Source of the DNA: CBDBES01 sp965204465
Lineage (GTDB): Bacteria > Spirochaetota > Leptospiria > Turneriellales > CBDBES01
Assembly: GCA_965204465.1 (NCBI GenBank)
Contig: CBDBES010000002.1
Span: 186,001-250,000 of the forward strand
Length of the DNA: 64,000 bases
Direction: 5' to 3'
Part shown: one piece after another, positions 19,001 to 27,160 of the stretch
Numbering within the stretch: the first letter of the stretch is position 1
How the letters are laid out: every line of letters starts with the position of its first letter
Made by a program: the position numbers and the translations under genes
The notes under the pieces: generated by a model
What the model was told of the DNA's origin: nothing
The model's input: only the letters and a program-made list of their open reading frames with translations
The model's database searches: none

Positions 19001-19892
19001 GGCCTCTGGGATTGCTTTCGCTAAGGCCAAATTGGGTAGCACTTCCTACCCTTGTGGCTCCTCCTGTGGTGATATTTAAAGTGTATAGAGCATCATTGGA
19101 ATCCCCCACCATATAGAGAGTGTCGCCTATGGCAGCCAGGCCTCTGGGATTGCTTTCGCTAAGGCCAAATTGGTCAGCATTTTCTACTCTTGTGGCTACG
19201 CCTGTATTGGTATCCACAGTATAGAGAGCATCATTGGAATCCCCCACCATATAGAGAGTGTTGCCTATGGCGGCCAGGCCTCTGGGCTGGTTTTCACTAA
19301 GGCCAAATTGAGTAGCTCTTCCTATCCTTGTGGCTATCCCTGTGGTGATATTTAAAGTGTATAGAGCATCATTGGAATCCCCCACCATATAGAGAGTGTT
19401 GCCTATGGCGGCCAGGCCTCTGGGTTCGTCTTCACTAACGTCAAATTGAGTAGCACTTCCTATCCTTGCTGCTACGCCTGTATTGGTATCCAGAGTGTAG
19501 AAAGCACCATTAAAGTCAAATCCATTCCCCACCATATAGAGAGTGTTGCCTATGGCGGCCAGGCCTCTGGGGGATCTTTCAAGAACGCCACCGAAGTTAC
19601 CAACAGTAATAAATGCATTAGAAGTCTTCACACAGGTGGTGCCTACTCCTGCGGCACCGCTTAGAACATACCCGGCGTTGCATTCCATACAGGCCATTAC
19701 ATTGGGTGTGGTTGACTTTCCAATTATCGTAGTGCCGTTTGGACAGGTAAAATCAATTAATATGTCATCATTGCCGTTATTATTCTCATCTAGACAGGAG
19801 ACAGTTAAACCGATTGTCGTTATGGTTACCATCATGAGGGTTTTAATGATGCCTCCTTTGCGTCTCATCATTTCTATTACTATATTCATCAT
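16050..19892 (-). CDS. RCC1 lipoprotein 1 (multi-domain, 1280 residues)
   Basis: The start at ATG 19892 (or 19889) follows AAGGAGG. Residues 1-33 are a lipoprotein signal with lipobox Cys33 (LTVSC). Then come a Cys-rich patch (about 49-87, CMECNAGYVLSG); five 46-residue repeats with RGLAAIGNTLYMVG (about 108-320); two SwmB/Ig-like repeats with TLTY and LSYTPGTNPVQD (about 331-535); two copies of an unnamed ~105-residue domain (about 545-800) with RYHW, LCKF and GC--PW; and RCC1 repeats (about 810-1280) with paired Cys (HTCMVRRSDGAAFCWGDNS). Its last ~490 residues are almost identical to RCC1 gene 2. The gene is much richer in GC than flanking genes: the 60 bases from 16921 have 37 G+C by hand count. 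This suggests transfer. Its role is unknown; surface exposure is inferred. Confidence 0.85.
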   Translation of the reverse strand: MMNIVIEMMRRKGGIIKTLMMVTITTIGLTVSCLDENNNGNDDILIDFTCPNGTTIIGKSTTPNVMACMECNAGYVLSGAAGVGTTCVKTSNAFITVGNFGGVLERSPRGLAAIGNTLYMVGNGFDFNGAFYTLDTNTGVAARIGSATQFDVSEDEPRGLAAIGNTLYMVGDSNDALYTLNITTGIATRIGRATQFGLSENQPRGLAAIGNTLYMVGDSNDALYTVDTNTGVATRVENADQFGLSESNPRGLAAIGDTLYMVGDSNDALYTLNITTGGATRVGSATQFGLSESNPRGLAAIDNTLYMVGDFNDALYKSVVQAVTNNIPSPDSPPTLQNADLGFSGTSITLTYSETLGSNVPSGSDYDVIVDSSPKIVTAVALNGRLLTLTLASPPVASGETVTLSYTPGTNPVQDTAGNNAAALVDQAVTNNIPSPDSPPTLQNADLGVSGTSITLTYNKELGSNVPSVSDYNVLVAGSSKTVTAVALRGRLLTLTLASPPVTSGQTVTLSYTPGTNPVQDTTGNNAAALTNQTVTNNISSGGAPGGDDAIIPGQYRAFIESSPAIDLRIFSITETQYIVTDNDGIEAAPLTMSMINEEEKWFIVQESATIYARYHWVKRSDRIYLCKFRNFTDLVLLSQIDVSGSPSSLDPASSGCANDMPWLRVLPALTFIGEHEEDITANAFNINTQRLTLRLGGLVDFLIAQYDNEAKWFVIIEMNGRFSRYHWSGLLSNNDLHICKFLSNQSTLNAAVDTSTMPNASDLSNGCNGSPWIKLIPPRPPIPPGPPIIEAVQAPGGYAGIHHTCMVRRSDGAAFCWGDNSRRQLGNGSNTHSATPVQVTQSGGTALSNVHSMFVSNRGFVGISSCAIVGAERSLYCWGEDADDHIPLPGIQLSSSADRPNRGRAKKAPRPYDRGVLQMGGAGSAPAEFFCALLDEDDRPGLERERGRVDCWGNLKGSTNTMSPHYNGQLGTPPFLGENDPGSVAHDDPRRASNTCQGNNPPVVDDIPISCNTVVTGGAKAIAVGRAHVCMIIDTPRERNKIQCWGDNSERQAGREAPSMGHAYEPNHFIQFDDGTDITNAIAIRAGDNHTCAIVNRGSDQGAVYCWGDSSKRANGRGANTYQAHPILFRNSDVSGAPFNIPNNTAITGAVFLSSGTNHNCAIVNTNDGNHLFCWGNNIGLGGRGAMLGRPITGSGNVESSSERAVLVVASGRDSNGAATGGARPTSVFAGEIHTCVRYGASSDSFKCFGDGGNRRRLGYPGTMGSVLPQDMLTNLPTP
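18275..18925 (-). repeat. Two tandem SwmB/Ig-like repeats in RCC1 gene 1
   Basis: Two ~100-residue repeats start at PSPDSPPTLQNADLG, contain TLTY, VTAVAL-GRLLTLTLASPP and LSYTPGTNPVQDT, and are nearly identical at DNA level. This pattern is known from secreted proteins with SwmB-type bacterial Ig-like domains. Confidence 0.75.
18933..19571 (-). repeat. 46-residue tandem repeats in RCC1 gene 1
   Basis: Five repeats of about 138 bases encode RGLAAIGNTLYMVGDSNDAL followed by YTL-TG-ATR-G-A-QFGLSE-P. The last copy is incomplete and the first has a three-residue insertion (GNGFDFNGA). The short beta-rich repeats resemble blades of a propeller, but no family is assigned here. Confidence 0.8.
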
Positions 19893-19981
19893 AAGCCTCC
19901 TTGAAGATCAGTACTAGTGCATACAATAATTAGAAAAGATAAATTGTAAAGTATTTTTTTTTAGTACCAAACATGATATTG

Positions 19982-20060
19982 ACCTTACCTCATAAAGTGG
20001 ACACTCTTTTTGGGGTAAGGTCATACATCCTCATCAAAACCGCTTCCGCTGGTTTTGATT
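19982..20060. other. Twin perfect hairpins between RCC1 genes 1 and 2
   Basis: Two adjacent inverted repeats are visible. The first is GACCTTACC (19982-19990) with its complement at 20015-20023. The second is ATCAAAACC (20034-20042) with its complement at 20052-20060, both 9-bp perfect. The first loop holds ATAAAGTGGACA, a sequence reminiscent of IS3-group ends, so this may be an IS scar. Alternatively it is a structured leader of RCC1 gene 1, although it lies about 90 bases upstream of that start. Confidence 0.5.
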
Positions 20061-20080
20061 CGGGGAGAGGGGTATACATA

Positions 20081-20105
20081 AAAATAGAATGCCATTCCAT
20101 TTTTG
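20081..20105 (-). terminator. Hairpin 3' to RCC1 gene 2
   Basis: An AAAAATAGAATGCCATTCCATTTTT-type palindrome lies directly beyond the stop of RCC1 gene 2. It is the same element as after RCC1 genes 1, 3 and 4. Both strands end in a T-run, so it could act bidirectionally. Confidence 0.6.
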
Positions 20106-20118
20106 AGGTTCTTATTCG

Positions 20119-22455
20119 CTACGGCGTCGGCAAATTAGTTACCATATCTTGCGGGAGGACCGAACCCATTGTTCCCGGATACCCGAGTCGTCTTCCGTTT
20201 CCACCATCTCCGAAGCATTTGAAAGAATCTGAACTGGCCCCATAGCGAACGCATGTGTGAAGTGTTCCCGCAAAGACAGAGGTGGGCCTGGCTCCGCCGG
20301 TAGCGGCACCGTTTGAATCTCTGCCTGAGGCGACAACTAATACTGCCCTCTCGCTGCTTGACTCCACATTACCCGAGCCTGTTATGGGACGGCCTAACAT
20401 AGCACCTCGACCACCTAGCCCGATATTATTTCCCCAGCAGAATAAGTGGTTGCCGTCGTTGGTGTTTACAATGGCGCAATTGTGATTTGTGCCTGAGGAC
20501 AAAAAGACGGCCCCGGTAATGGCCGTGTTATTCGGGATGTTAAACGGCGCGCCCGAGACATCGCTGTTTCTGAAGAGTATGGGGTGGGCCTGATAGGTGT
20601 TAGCGCCTCTCCCATTAGCTCGTTTGCTGCTATCGCCCCAACAGTATACAGCGCCCTGATCTGAACCCCGGTTTACGATGGCGCATGTGTGATTGTCACC
20701 CGCCCTAATGGCGATCGCATTCGTGATATCGGTACCATCGTCAAACTGGATGAAGTGATTCGGCTCATAGGCATGGCCCATAGAGGGGGCTTCACGGCCT
20801 GCCTGCCGCTCAGAATTGTCTCCCCAGCATTGTATCTTGTTCCGTTCTCTTGGCGTATCGATGATCATGCATACATGGGCGCGACCCACCGCGATGGCCT
20901 TGGCGCCTCCGGTAACCACGGTATTGCATGAAATAGGGATATCATCAACAACAGGGGGATTATTACCCTGACAGGTATTTGATGCTCTCCGGGGGTCGTC
21001 ATGCGCAACTGAACCAGGATCATTCTCACCGAGAAAGGGGGGCGTGCCTAGCTGACCGTTATAATGAGGACTCATAGTATTAGTACTCCCCTTAAGATTC
21101 CCCCAGCAATCGACACGGCCGCGCTCGCGCTCGAGACCAGGTCTGTCATCTTCATCGAGTAATACGCAAAAAAACTCTGCTGGCGCTGACCCTACTCCTC
21201 CCATTTGCAACACCCCCCTGTCATAGGGCGAGGGAGCCTTCTTTGCCCGCCCTCTGTTAGGTCTGTCTGCCGATGAGCTCAATTGAATTCCCGGTAGGGG
21301 TATATGAATATCTGCATCTTCTCCCCAGCAATAGAGCGATCGTTCTGCTCCGACAATGGCGCAGGAACTGATACCAACAAATCCACGGTTTGATACAAAC
21401 ATAGAATGCACATTAGAGAGAGCAGTACCCCCCGACTGGGTTACCTGCACGGGTGTAGCGCTGTGTGTATTAGACCCATTTCCTAGCTGCCGCCGAGAAT
21501 TGTCTCCCCAGCAAAATGCAGCCCCATCGCTTCTTCTGATCATACAGGTATGATCATCCCCCGCATAGCCGCCAGGGGCGTGCACTGTCTCAATAATAGG
21601 CGGCCCGGGAGGGATCGGCGGCCGCGGAGGAATCAGTTTGATCCAGGGTGAGGCATTACATCCTCCGTTGGATGGATCAGACGCATCGGGCATGGTAGAG
21701 AGATCTACAGCGGCGTTCAGGGTGCTCTGATTAGACAAGAATTTGCAGACATGGAGGTCATTACTGCTCAACGACCCCGACCAGTGATAACGGCTGAAGC
21801 TGTCATCCATTTCTATGATCACGAACCATCTTTCCTGGTTATCATACTGGGCGATCAGAAAATCAACCAGCCCCCCCAGCCTTAGGGTTAAACGCTGGGT
21901 ATTTATATTAAAGGTAGTAGCGGCTATGTCTTCTTCATGTTGCCCAGTAAACGTTAATGCGGGCAACACGCGCAACCATGGCATATCATTGGCGCATCCC
22001 GACGAAGTGGGGTCAAGAATATGGGGAGTGCCTGAAACATGAATTTGTGAAAGTAATTCAAGGTTTGTAAAGTCAAGATATCGGCATAAATACAAAATAT
22101 TGTTTATTTCAACCCAATGATAACGGATATAGGTGGTATCGTTTTCCTGAACAATGAACCATCTTTCCGTATTATTATGCCTGCTAACCGTTAGGGGGGC
22201 CGCCTCAATACCATCGGTAGTCGTAACGATGAATCGTTCTTCATTTATGTCAAAGATACGCAGATCGCTTGCAGGGCTGCTTTCAGAAAAAACCCGATAC
22301 TGCCCGGCAATTTCTATGTTACCTCCATTACCATTACCGCCACCATTCCCATTTCCGTTTTCAGGGGTGTCAGGTTCCTCTGAGCTGACATCGCAAGAAA
22401 GCTGTATTACACCCCCTATAAGGATAAACAAAATAAGTAGTTTTTTCATATTCAT
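20119..22455 (-). CDS. RCC1 lipoprotein 2 (778 residues)
   Basis: This intact gene has a lipoprotein signal ending QLSC (Cys20) and then a Gly/Asn linker (GNGNGGGNGNGG, about 34-45). Two copies of the unnamed ~105-residue domain follow (RYHWVEINNILYLC; RYHWSGSLSSNDLHVCKF), then a proline-rich hinge (PPRPPIPPGPP) and RCC1 repeats to the end. The RCC1 repeats keep the pattern H-[TN]-C-x(8-14)-[LFV]-x-CWG. Each repeat thus carries two Cys that may form disulfides outside the cell. An AGGAGA site precedes the start. DNA from 20119 to about 21590 is nearly identical to 16050-17520 in gene 1, while the first ~410 bases match gene 3. The gene is therefore a mosaic. Confidence 0.85.
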   Translation of the reverse strand: MNMKKLLILFILIGGVIQLSCDVSSEEPDTPENGNGNGGGNGNGGNIEIAGQYRVFSESSPASDLRIFDINEERFIVTTTDGIEAAPLTVSRHNNTERWFIVQENDTTYIRYHWVEINNILYLCRYLDFTNLELLSQIHVSGTPHILDPTSSGCANDMPWLRVLPALTFTGQHEEDIAATTFNINTQRLTLRLGGLVDFLIAQYDNQERWFVIIEMDDSFSRYHWSGSLSSNDLHVCKFLSNQSTLNAAVDLSTMPDASDPSNGGCNASPWIKLIPPRPPIPPGPPIIETVHAPGGYAGDDHTCMIRRSDGAAFCWGDNSRRQLGNGSNTHSATPVQVTQSGGTALSNVHSMFVSNRGFVGISSCAIVGAERSLYCWGEDADIHIPLPGIQLSSSADRPNRGRAKKAPSPYDRGVLQMGGVGSAPAEFFCVLLDEDDRPGLERERGRVDCWGNLKGSTNTMSPHYNGQLGTPPFLGENDPGSVAHDDPRRASNTCQGNNPPVVDDIPISCNTVVTGGAKAIAVGRAHVCMIIDTPRERNKIQCWGDNSERQAGREAPSMGHAYEPNHFIQFDDGTDITNAIAIRAGDNHTCAIVNRGSDQGAVYCWGDSSKRANGRGANTYQAHPILFRNSDVSGAPFNIPNNTAITGAVFLSSGTNHNCAIVNTNDGNHLFCWGNNIGLGGRGAMLGRPITGSGNVESSSERAVLVVASGRDSNGAATGGARPTSVFAGTLHTCVRYGASSDSFKCFGDGGNGRRLGYPGTMGSVLPQDMVTNLPTP

Positions 22456-22482
22456 AATATAAATCTCCTAAAATAATCTCCT

Positions 22483-22508
22483 AAAAATGGAATGATGTTC
22501 CAATTTTT
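22483..22508 (-). terminator. Hairpin 3' to RCC1 gene 3
   Basis: AATTGGAACATCATTCCATTTTT on the minus strand forms a GGAA/TTCC stem followed by T residues about 15 bases past the stop of RCC1 gene 3. It also lies just upstream of the AGGAGA site of RCC1 gene 2. Termination here would separate the two genes. Confidence 0.6.
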
Positions 22509-22522
22509 GAGGATTTTATTCG

Positions 22523-24808
22523 CTACGGTAACAACTGAATTGCCGTATTCCTGGGAATTTCATTCCGGCTTCCCGTGAATCCGAGCCGCGATGTTGTTCC
22601 TGCTGATCCAAAGCATTTGAAAGAGTCTTCCATAACCCCATAACGTACGCATGTATGCCGGTCTCCTGCAACAGCAGAAGTGGGTCTCGCTCCGTCGGGG
22701 GCAGTACCGTTTAAATCTCTACCCTCTGCGGCAACTAACAAGGCCCTTTCGCTGCTGATTAGCTCTAAACCAGAACGAGGACGGCCTAAATAACCACCAT
22801 CTGTAGCAACTGAATTACTTCCCCAACAGAATAAATGATTGCCATCGCTGGTAGATACGATAGCGCAATTGTGCTGTGCCCCTGAGGCAATAAAGACTGT
22901 CCCGGTAATGGGCGTATTATTCGGAATGTTAAACGGTGCACCCGATACATCCGCATTATTGAATAATATGGGGTTGGCTTGATGAGTATGATCCCCATTA
23001 GTTGGTAAACCAGAAGCTAACCTATCATTACTACCCCAGCAGTATACAGCGCCCTGGTCTGAACCCCGGTTTATGATGGCGCATGTATGATCCCTACCTG
23101 CCGTGATCGCAACTGCATTCGTGACATCAGTACCGTCCGTAAATTGAATGAAGTGATCCGGATCATAAGCGTATGCGTTGCCAGAACTACGCCCCGCCTG
23201 GAGATTCTTATTAGACCCCCAACATTGTATTTTATTTCGTTCTCTTGCAGAGTCGATGATCATACATACATGAGTCGAGCCTACCGCAATCGCCTTCGCG
23301 CCTTCGGTAACTACCGTATTACATGTAACTGCCTGGGTATTACCCATACAGGTATTCAGCGTTCTTCGGCCATTGCTAGCAGAACCTGAGGCAATGGGAT
23401 CCGTACCCAGTTCTCCCAAATACTCGGGATCGCGAGTAGAAAAATCTGCCCAGCAGTCTATACGACCGCCTTCAAACAATACGCAAAAGAAGTCTACGAG
23501 TGTTCCTCTCCCTCCCCCTATTTGTAATACCCCTTTGTCATAAGGTGCGAGAGAAACAACGGCCCCTTTATCCAGGACGGGGTCTCTGATGCTGTTTCCT
23601 ATGGGTGTTCCTAACAAAGGCACACTGTCATCACTTCCCTCGTCTCCCCAGCAATAGAGCGTTCTGTTTGCTCCGGCAATGGCGCAAGTATAAACAAACG
23701 ATGATTCTTTTATTGTAGTGAGAGAAATTACATCAGATAAAGCAGGTCTTCCGGACATGTTTTTTACCACCCGCACGGGTAGAAGGCTATCTGTTGAATT
23801 CCCATTCCCCAATCGCCCATTATCATTGGATCCCCAGCAGCCTACGGTTCTGTCGCTTTTGATCATACAGGTATGATCCCTGCCTGCAGCAAAGTCAGAT
23901 TCTTGTACTGCTTTGATAATAGGCGGACCCGGGGGTATCGGAGGGCCCGGAGGGGTCAATTTAGTCCAGGGTGAGGCATTACATCCTCCGTTGGATGGAT
24001 CAGACGCATCGGGCATGTTAGAAATATCCACAGCGCCGTTTAGATTATTCCGGTTAGACAAGAATTTACAGACATATAGGTCATCACCCATCAACGACCA
24101 ATGATATCGACTAAATTTGCCATCCGTTTCTATAATAACAAACCATTCTCCCTGGTTATCATAACGAGGGATTATAAAAGAAATCACTCCTCCCTGTCTT
24201 AGAGTTAAAGTTTGACTGGTTATATTAAAAGGGTTAGCGGATATTTCTTCTTCATAGTTGCCGGTAATCGTAAGCAGAGGAAGTATACGAATCCATGGTG
24301 CATTATTAGCGCATCCTAATAAAGCGGGTTCCAGAGAGTTGGGGGAACCTGAAATCAGAATTTTCGAAAGTGTTTCAATATCTGTAAGGTCAGTATATTA
24401 GCATAAATATAAAATATTGTTTATTTCAACCCAATGATAACGGACATAGGTGGTATCGTTTTCCTGAACAATGAACCATCTTTCCGTATTATTATGCCTG
24501 CTAACCGTTAGGGGGGCCGCCTCAATACCATCGGTAGTCGTAACGATGAATCGTTCTTCATTTATGTCAAAGATACGCAGATCGCTTGCAGGGCTGCTTT
24601 CAGAAAAAACCCGATACTGCCCGGCAATTTCTATGTTACCTCCATTACCATTACCGCCACCATTGCCGTTATCTCCACCATTACCGTTACCGCCACCATT
24701 CCCATTTCCGTTTTCGGGGGTTTCAGGTTCCTCTGAGCTGACATCGCAAGAAAGCTGTATTACACCCCCTATAAGGATAAACAAAATAAGTAGTTTTTTC
24801 ATATTCAT
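22523..24808 (-). pseudogene. RCC1 lipoprotein 3, interrupted by one nonsense codon
   Basis: The layout is the same as RCC1 gene 2: signal and lipobox QLSC, a Gly/Asn linker with one extra 18-base unit, two ~105-residue RYHW domains and RCC1 repeats. The frame is open from 24808 to a TAA at 24400-24398 and open again in the same frame to 22523. The tandem copy (gene 4) has CAA (Gln) at that codon, so a single base change explains the stop. The downstream piece begins with an internal ATG (24187) that lacks a signal peptide. The RCC1 part differs from genes 1 and 2 but is nearly identical to gene 4. Inactivation could be recent or a sequencing error. Confidence 0.8.
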
Positions 24809-24835
24809 AATATAAATCTCCTAAAATAATCTCCT

Positions 24836-24861
24836 AAAAATGGAATGATGTTCCAATTTTT
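24836..24861 (-). terminator. Hairpin 3' to RCC1 gene 4
   Basis: Identical to the hairpin at 22483-22508: a GGAA/TTCC stem followed by T residues, between the stop of RCC1 gene 4 and the leader of RCC1 gene 3. Confidence 0.6.
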
Positions 24862-24875
24862 GAGGATTTTATTCG

Positions 24876-26967
24876 CTACGGTAACAACTGAATTGCCGTA
24901 TTCCTGGGAATTTCATTCCGGCTTCCCGTGAATCCGAGCCGCGATGTTGTTCCTGCTGATCCAAAGCATTTGAAAGAGTCTTCCATAACCCCATAACGTA
25001 CGCATGTATGCCGGTCTCCTGCAACAGCAGAAGTGGGTCTCGCTCCGTCGGGGGCAGTACCGTTTAAATCTCTACCCTCTGCGGCAACTAACAAGGCCCT
25101 TTCGCTGCTGATTAGCTCTAAACCAGAACGAGGACGGCCTAAATAACCACCATCTGTAGCAACTGAATTACTTCCCCAACAGAATAAATGATTGCCATCG
25201 CTGGTAGATACGATAGCGCAATTGTGCTGTGCCCCTGAGGCAATAAAGACTGTCCCGGTAATGGGCGTATTATTCGGAATGTTAAACGGTGCACCCGATA
25301 CATCCGCATTATTGAATAATATGGGGTTGGCTTGATGAGTATGATCCCCATTAGTTGGTAAACCAGAAGCTAACCTATCATTACTACCCCAGCAGTATAC
25401 AGCGCCCTGGTCTGAACCCCGGTTTATGATGGCGCATGTATGATCCCTACCTGCCGTGATCGCAACTGCATTCGTGACATCAGTACCGTCCGTAAATTGA
25501 ATGAAGTGATCCGGATCATAAGCGTATGCGTTGCCAGAACTACGCCCCGCCTGGAGATTCTTATTAGACCCCCAACATTGTATTTTATTTCGTTCTCTTG
25601 CAGAGTCGATGATCATACATACATGAGTCGAGCCTACCGCAATCGCCTTCGCGCCTTCGGTAACTACCGTATTACATGTAACTGCCTGGGTATTACCCAT
25701 ACAGGTATTCAGCGTTCTTCGGCCATTGCTAGCAGAACCTGAGGCTTGGGATCCGTACCCAGTTCTCCCAAATACTCGGGATCGCGAGTAGAAAAATCTG
25801 CCCAGCAGTCTATACGACCGCCTTCAAACAATACGCAAAAGAAGTCTACGAGTGTTCCTCTCCCTCCCCCTATTTGTAATACCCCTTTGTCATAAGGTGC
25901 GAGAGAAACAACGGCCCCTTTATCCAGGACGGGGTCTCTGATGCTGTTTCCTATGGGTGTTCCTAACAAAGGCACACTGTCATCACTTCCCTCGTCTCCC
26001 CAGCAGCCTACGGTTCTGTCGCTTTTGATCATACAGGTATGATCCCTGCCTGCAGCAAAGTCAGATTCTTGTACTGCTTTGATAATAGGCGGATCCGGGG
26101 GTATCGGAGGGCCCGAGGGGTCAATTTAGTCCAGGGTGAGGCATTACATCCTCCGTTGGATGGATCAGACGCATCGGGCATGTTAGAAATATCCACAGCG
26201 CCGTTTAGATTATTCCGGTTAGACAAGAATTTACAGACATATAGGTCATCACCCATCAACGACCAATGATATCGACTAAATTTGCCATCCGTTTCTATAA
26301 TAACAAACCATTCTCCCTGGTTATCATAACGAGGGATTATAAAAGAAATCACTCCTCCCTGTCTTAGAGTTAAAGTTTGACTGGTTATATTAAAAGGGTT
26401 AGCGGATATTTCTTCTTCATAGTTGCCGGTAATCGTAAGCAGAGGAAGTATACGAATCCATGGTGCATTATTAGCGCATCCTAATAAAGCGGGTTCCAGA
26501 GAGTTGGGGGAACCTGAAATCAGAATTTTCGAAAGTGTTTCAATATCTGTAAGGTCAGTATATTGGCATAAATATAAAATATTGTTTATTTCAACCCAAT
26601 GATAACGGACATAGGTGGTATCGTTTTCCTGAACAATGAACCATCTTTCCGTATTATTATGCCTGCTAACCGTTAGGGGGGCCGCCTCAATACCATCGGT
26701 AGTCGTAACGATGAATCGTTCTTCATTTATGTCAAAGATACGCAGATCGCTTGCAGGGCTGCTTTCAGAAAAAGCGCGATACTGCCCGGCAATTTCTATG
26801 TTACCTCCATTACCATTACCGCCACCATTACCGTTACCGCCACCATTACCGTTACCGCCACCATTCCCATTTCCGTTTTCGGGGGTTTCAGGTTCCTCTG
26901 AGCTGACATCGCAAGAAAGCTGTATTACACCCCCTATAAGGATAAGCAAAAAAAGTAGCTTTTTCAT
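24876..26967 (-). pseudogene. RCC1 lipoprotein 4, two frameshifts and one repeat deleted
   Basis: It starts at ATG 26967 with MKKLLFLLILIGG and lipobox QLSC, then the longest Gly/Asn linker of the family and two RYHW domains. Compared with gene 3, one G is missing near 26113-26118, in the proline-rich hinge. A second net one-base loss lies near 25745 (GGCTTGGGA for GGCAATGGGA). Between them, 62 codons forming one RCC1 unit are cleanly missing where two CCCCAGCA copies have joined (about 26006). The protein is thus cut into three frames. Its upstream region is not the family's AGGAGA leader but DNA that abuts a MITE-like element at 27057-27160. Expression is doubtful. Confidence 0.8.
26803..26875 (-). 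repeat. Variable 18-base repeat in the Gly/Asn linker
   Basis: An 18-base unit encoding Asn-Gly-Asn-Gly-Gly-Gly is repeated just after the lipobox region. Gene 2 has the fewest copies, gene 3 one more, and gene 4 the most. The unit length is a multiple of three, so changes keep the frame and only alter the linker length between the membrane anchor and the first domain. Confidence 0.8.
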
Positions 26968-27056
26968 AATTGAGAAGTTATCAAGGAAGTTAGTAAAAAT
27001 TACTTGTGTAGTCAAGAATTTTTTCGCCTGAAGTTTGGTAAAGGCACTCCAATAAG

Positions 27057-27160
27057 GAGTCTGTGCCTCCTCAAATAAATGATATTTCCTAATTTCCTGA
27101 TCTATGCAAGCTGTTCCCGTATCATTAATGTAAATGTTTTTAAGTTGGCGCACAGGCTCA
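27057..27160. mobile_element. MITE-like element, IS1182-remnant ends (copy B)
   Basis: A stretch of about 104 bases has a degenerate left end (GAGTCTGTGCCTCCTCAA) and a right end GTTGGCGCACAGGCTCA, which pair as terminal inverted repeats. Inside the right end, ATGTAAATGTTTTTAA matches the subterminal region of the IS1182-like remnant at 34012-34452. It lies just upstream of RCC1 gene 4 and may have replaced its promoter region. Confidence 0.65.

Larger units (their letters stand above)
22478..26967 (-). repeat. Recent tandem duplication of an RCC1 gene with its flank
   Basis: Two direct copies, about 22478-24829 and 24830-26967, are nearly identical at DNA level, including the intergenic hairpin and the AGGAGA leader at 24796-24875. 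Differences noted: linker length, one in-frame 186-base deletion, two single-base frameshifts and one nonsense base. The upstream boundary is at the start of gene 4, where the 5' flank is replaced by unrelated DNA. Confidence 0.85.

Noticed and set aside
16213..26269. Many plus-strand ORFs opposite the RCC1 genes
   Set aside because: The RCC1 genes are GC-rich, which leaves few stops on the opposite strand; the frames have no ribosome sites and are carried along by the duplications.
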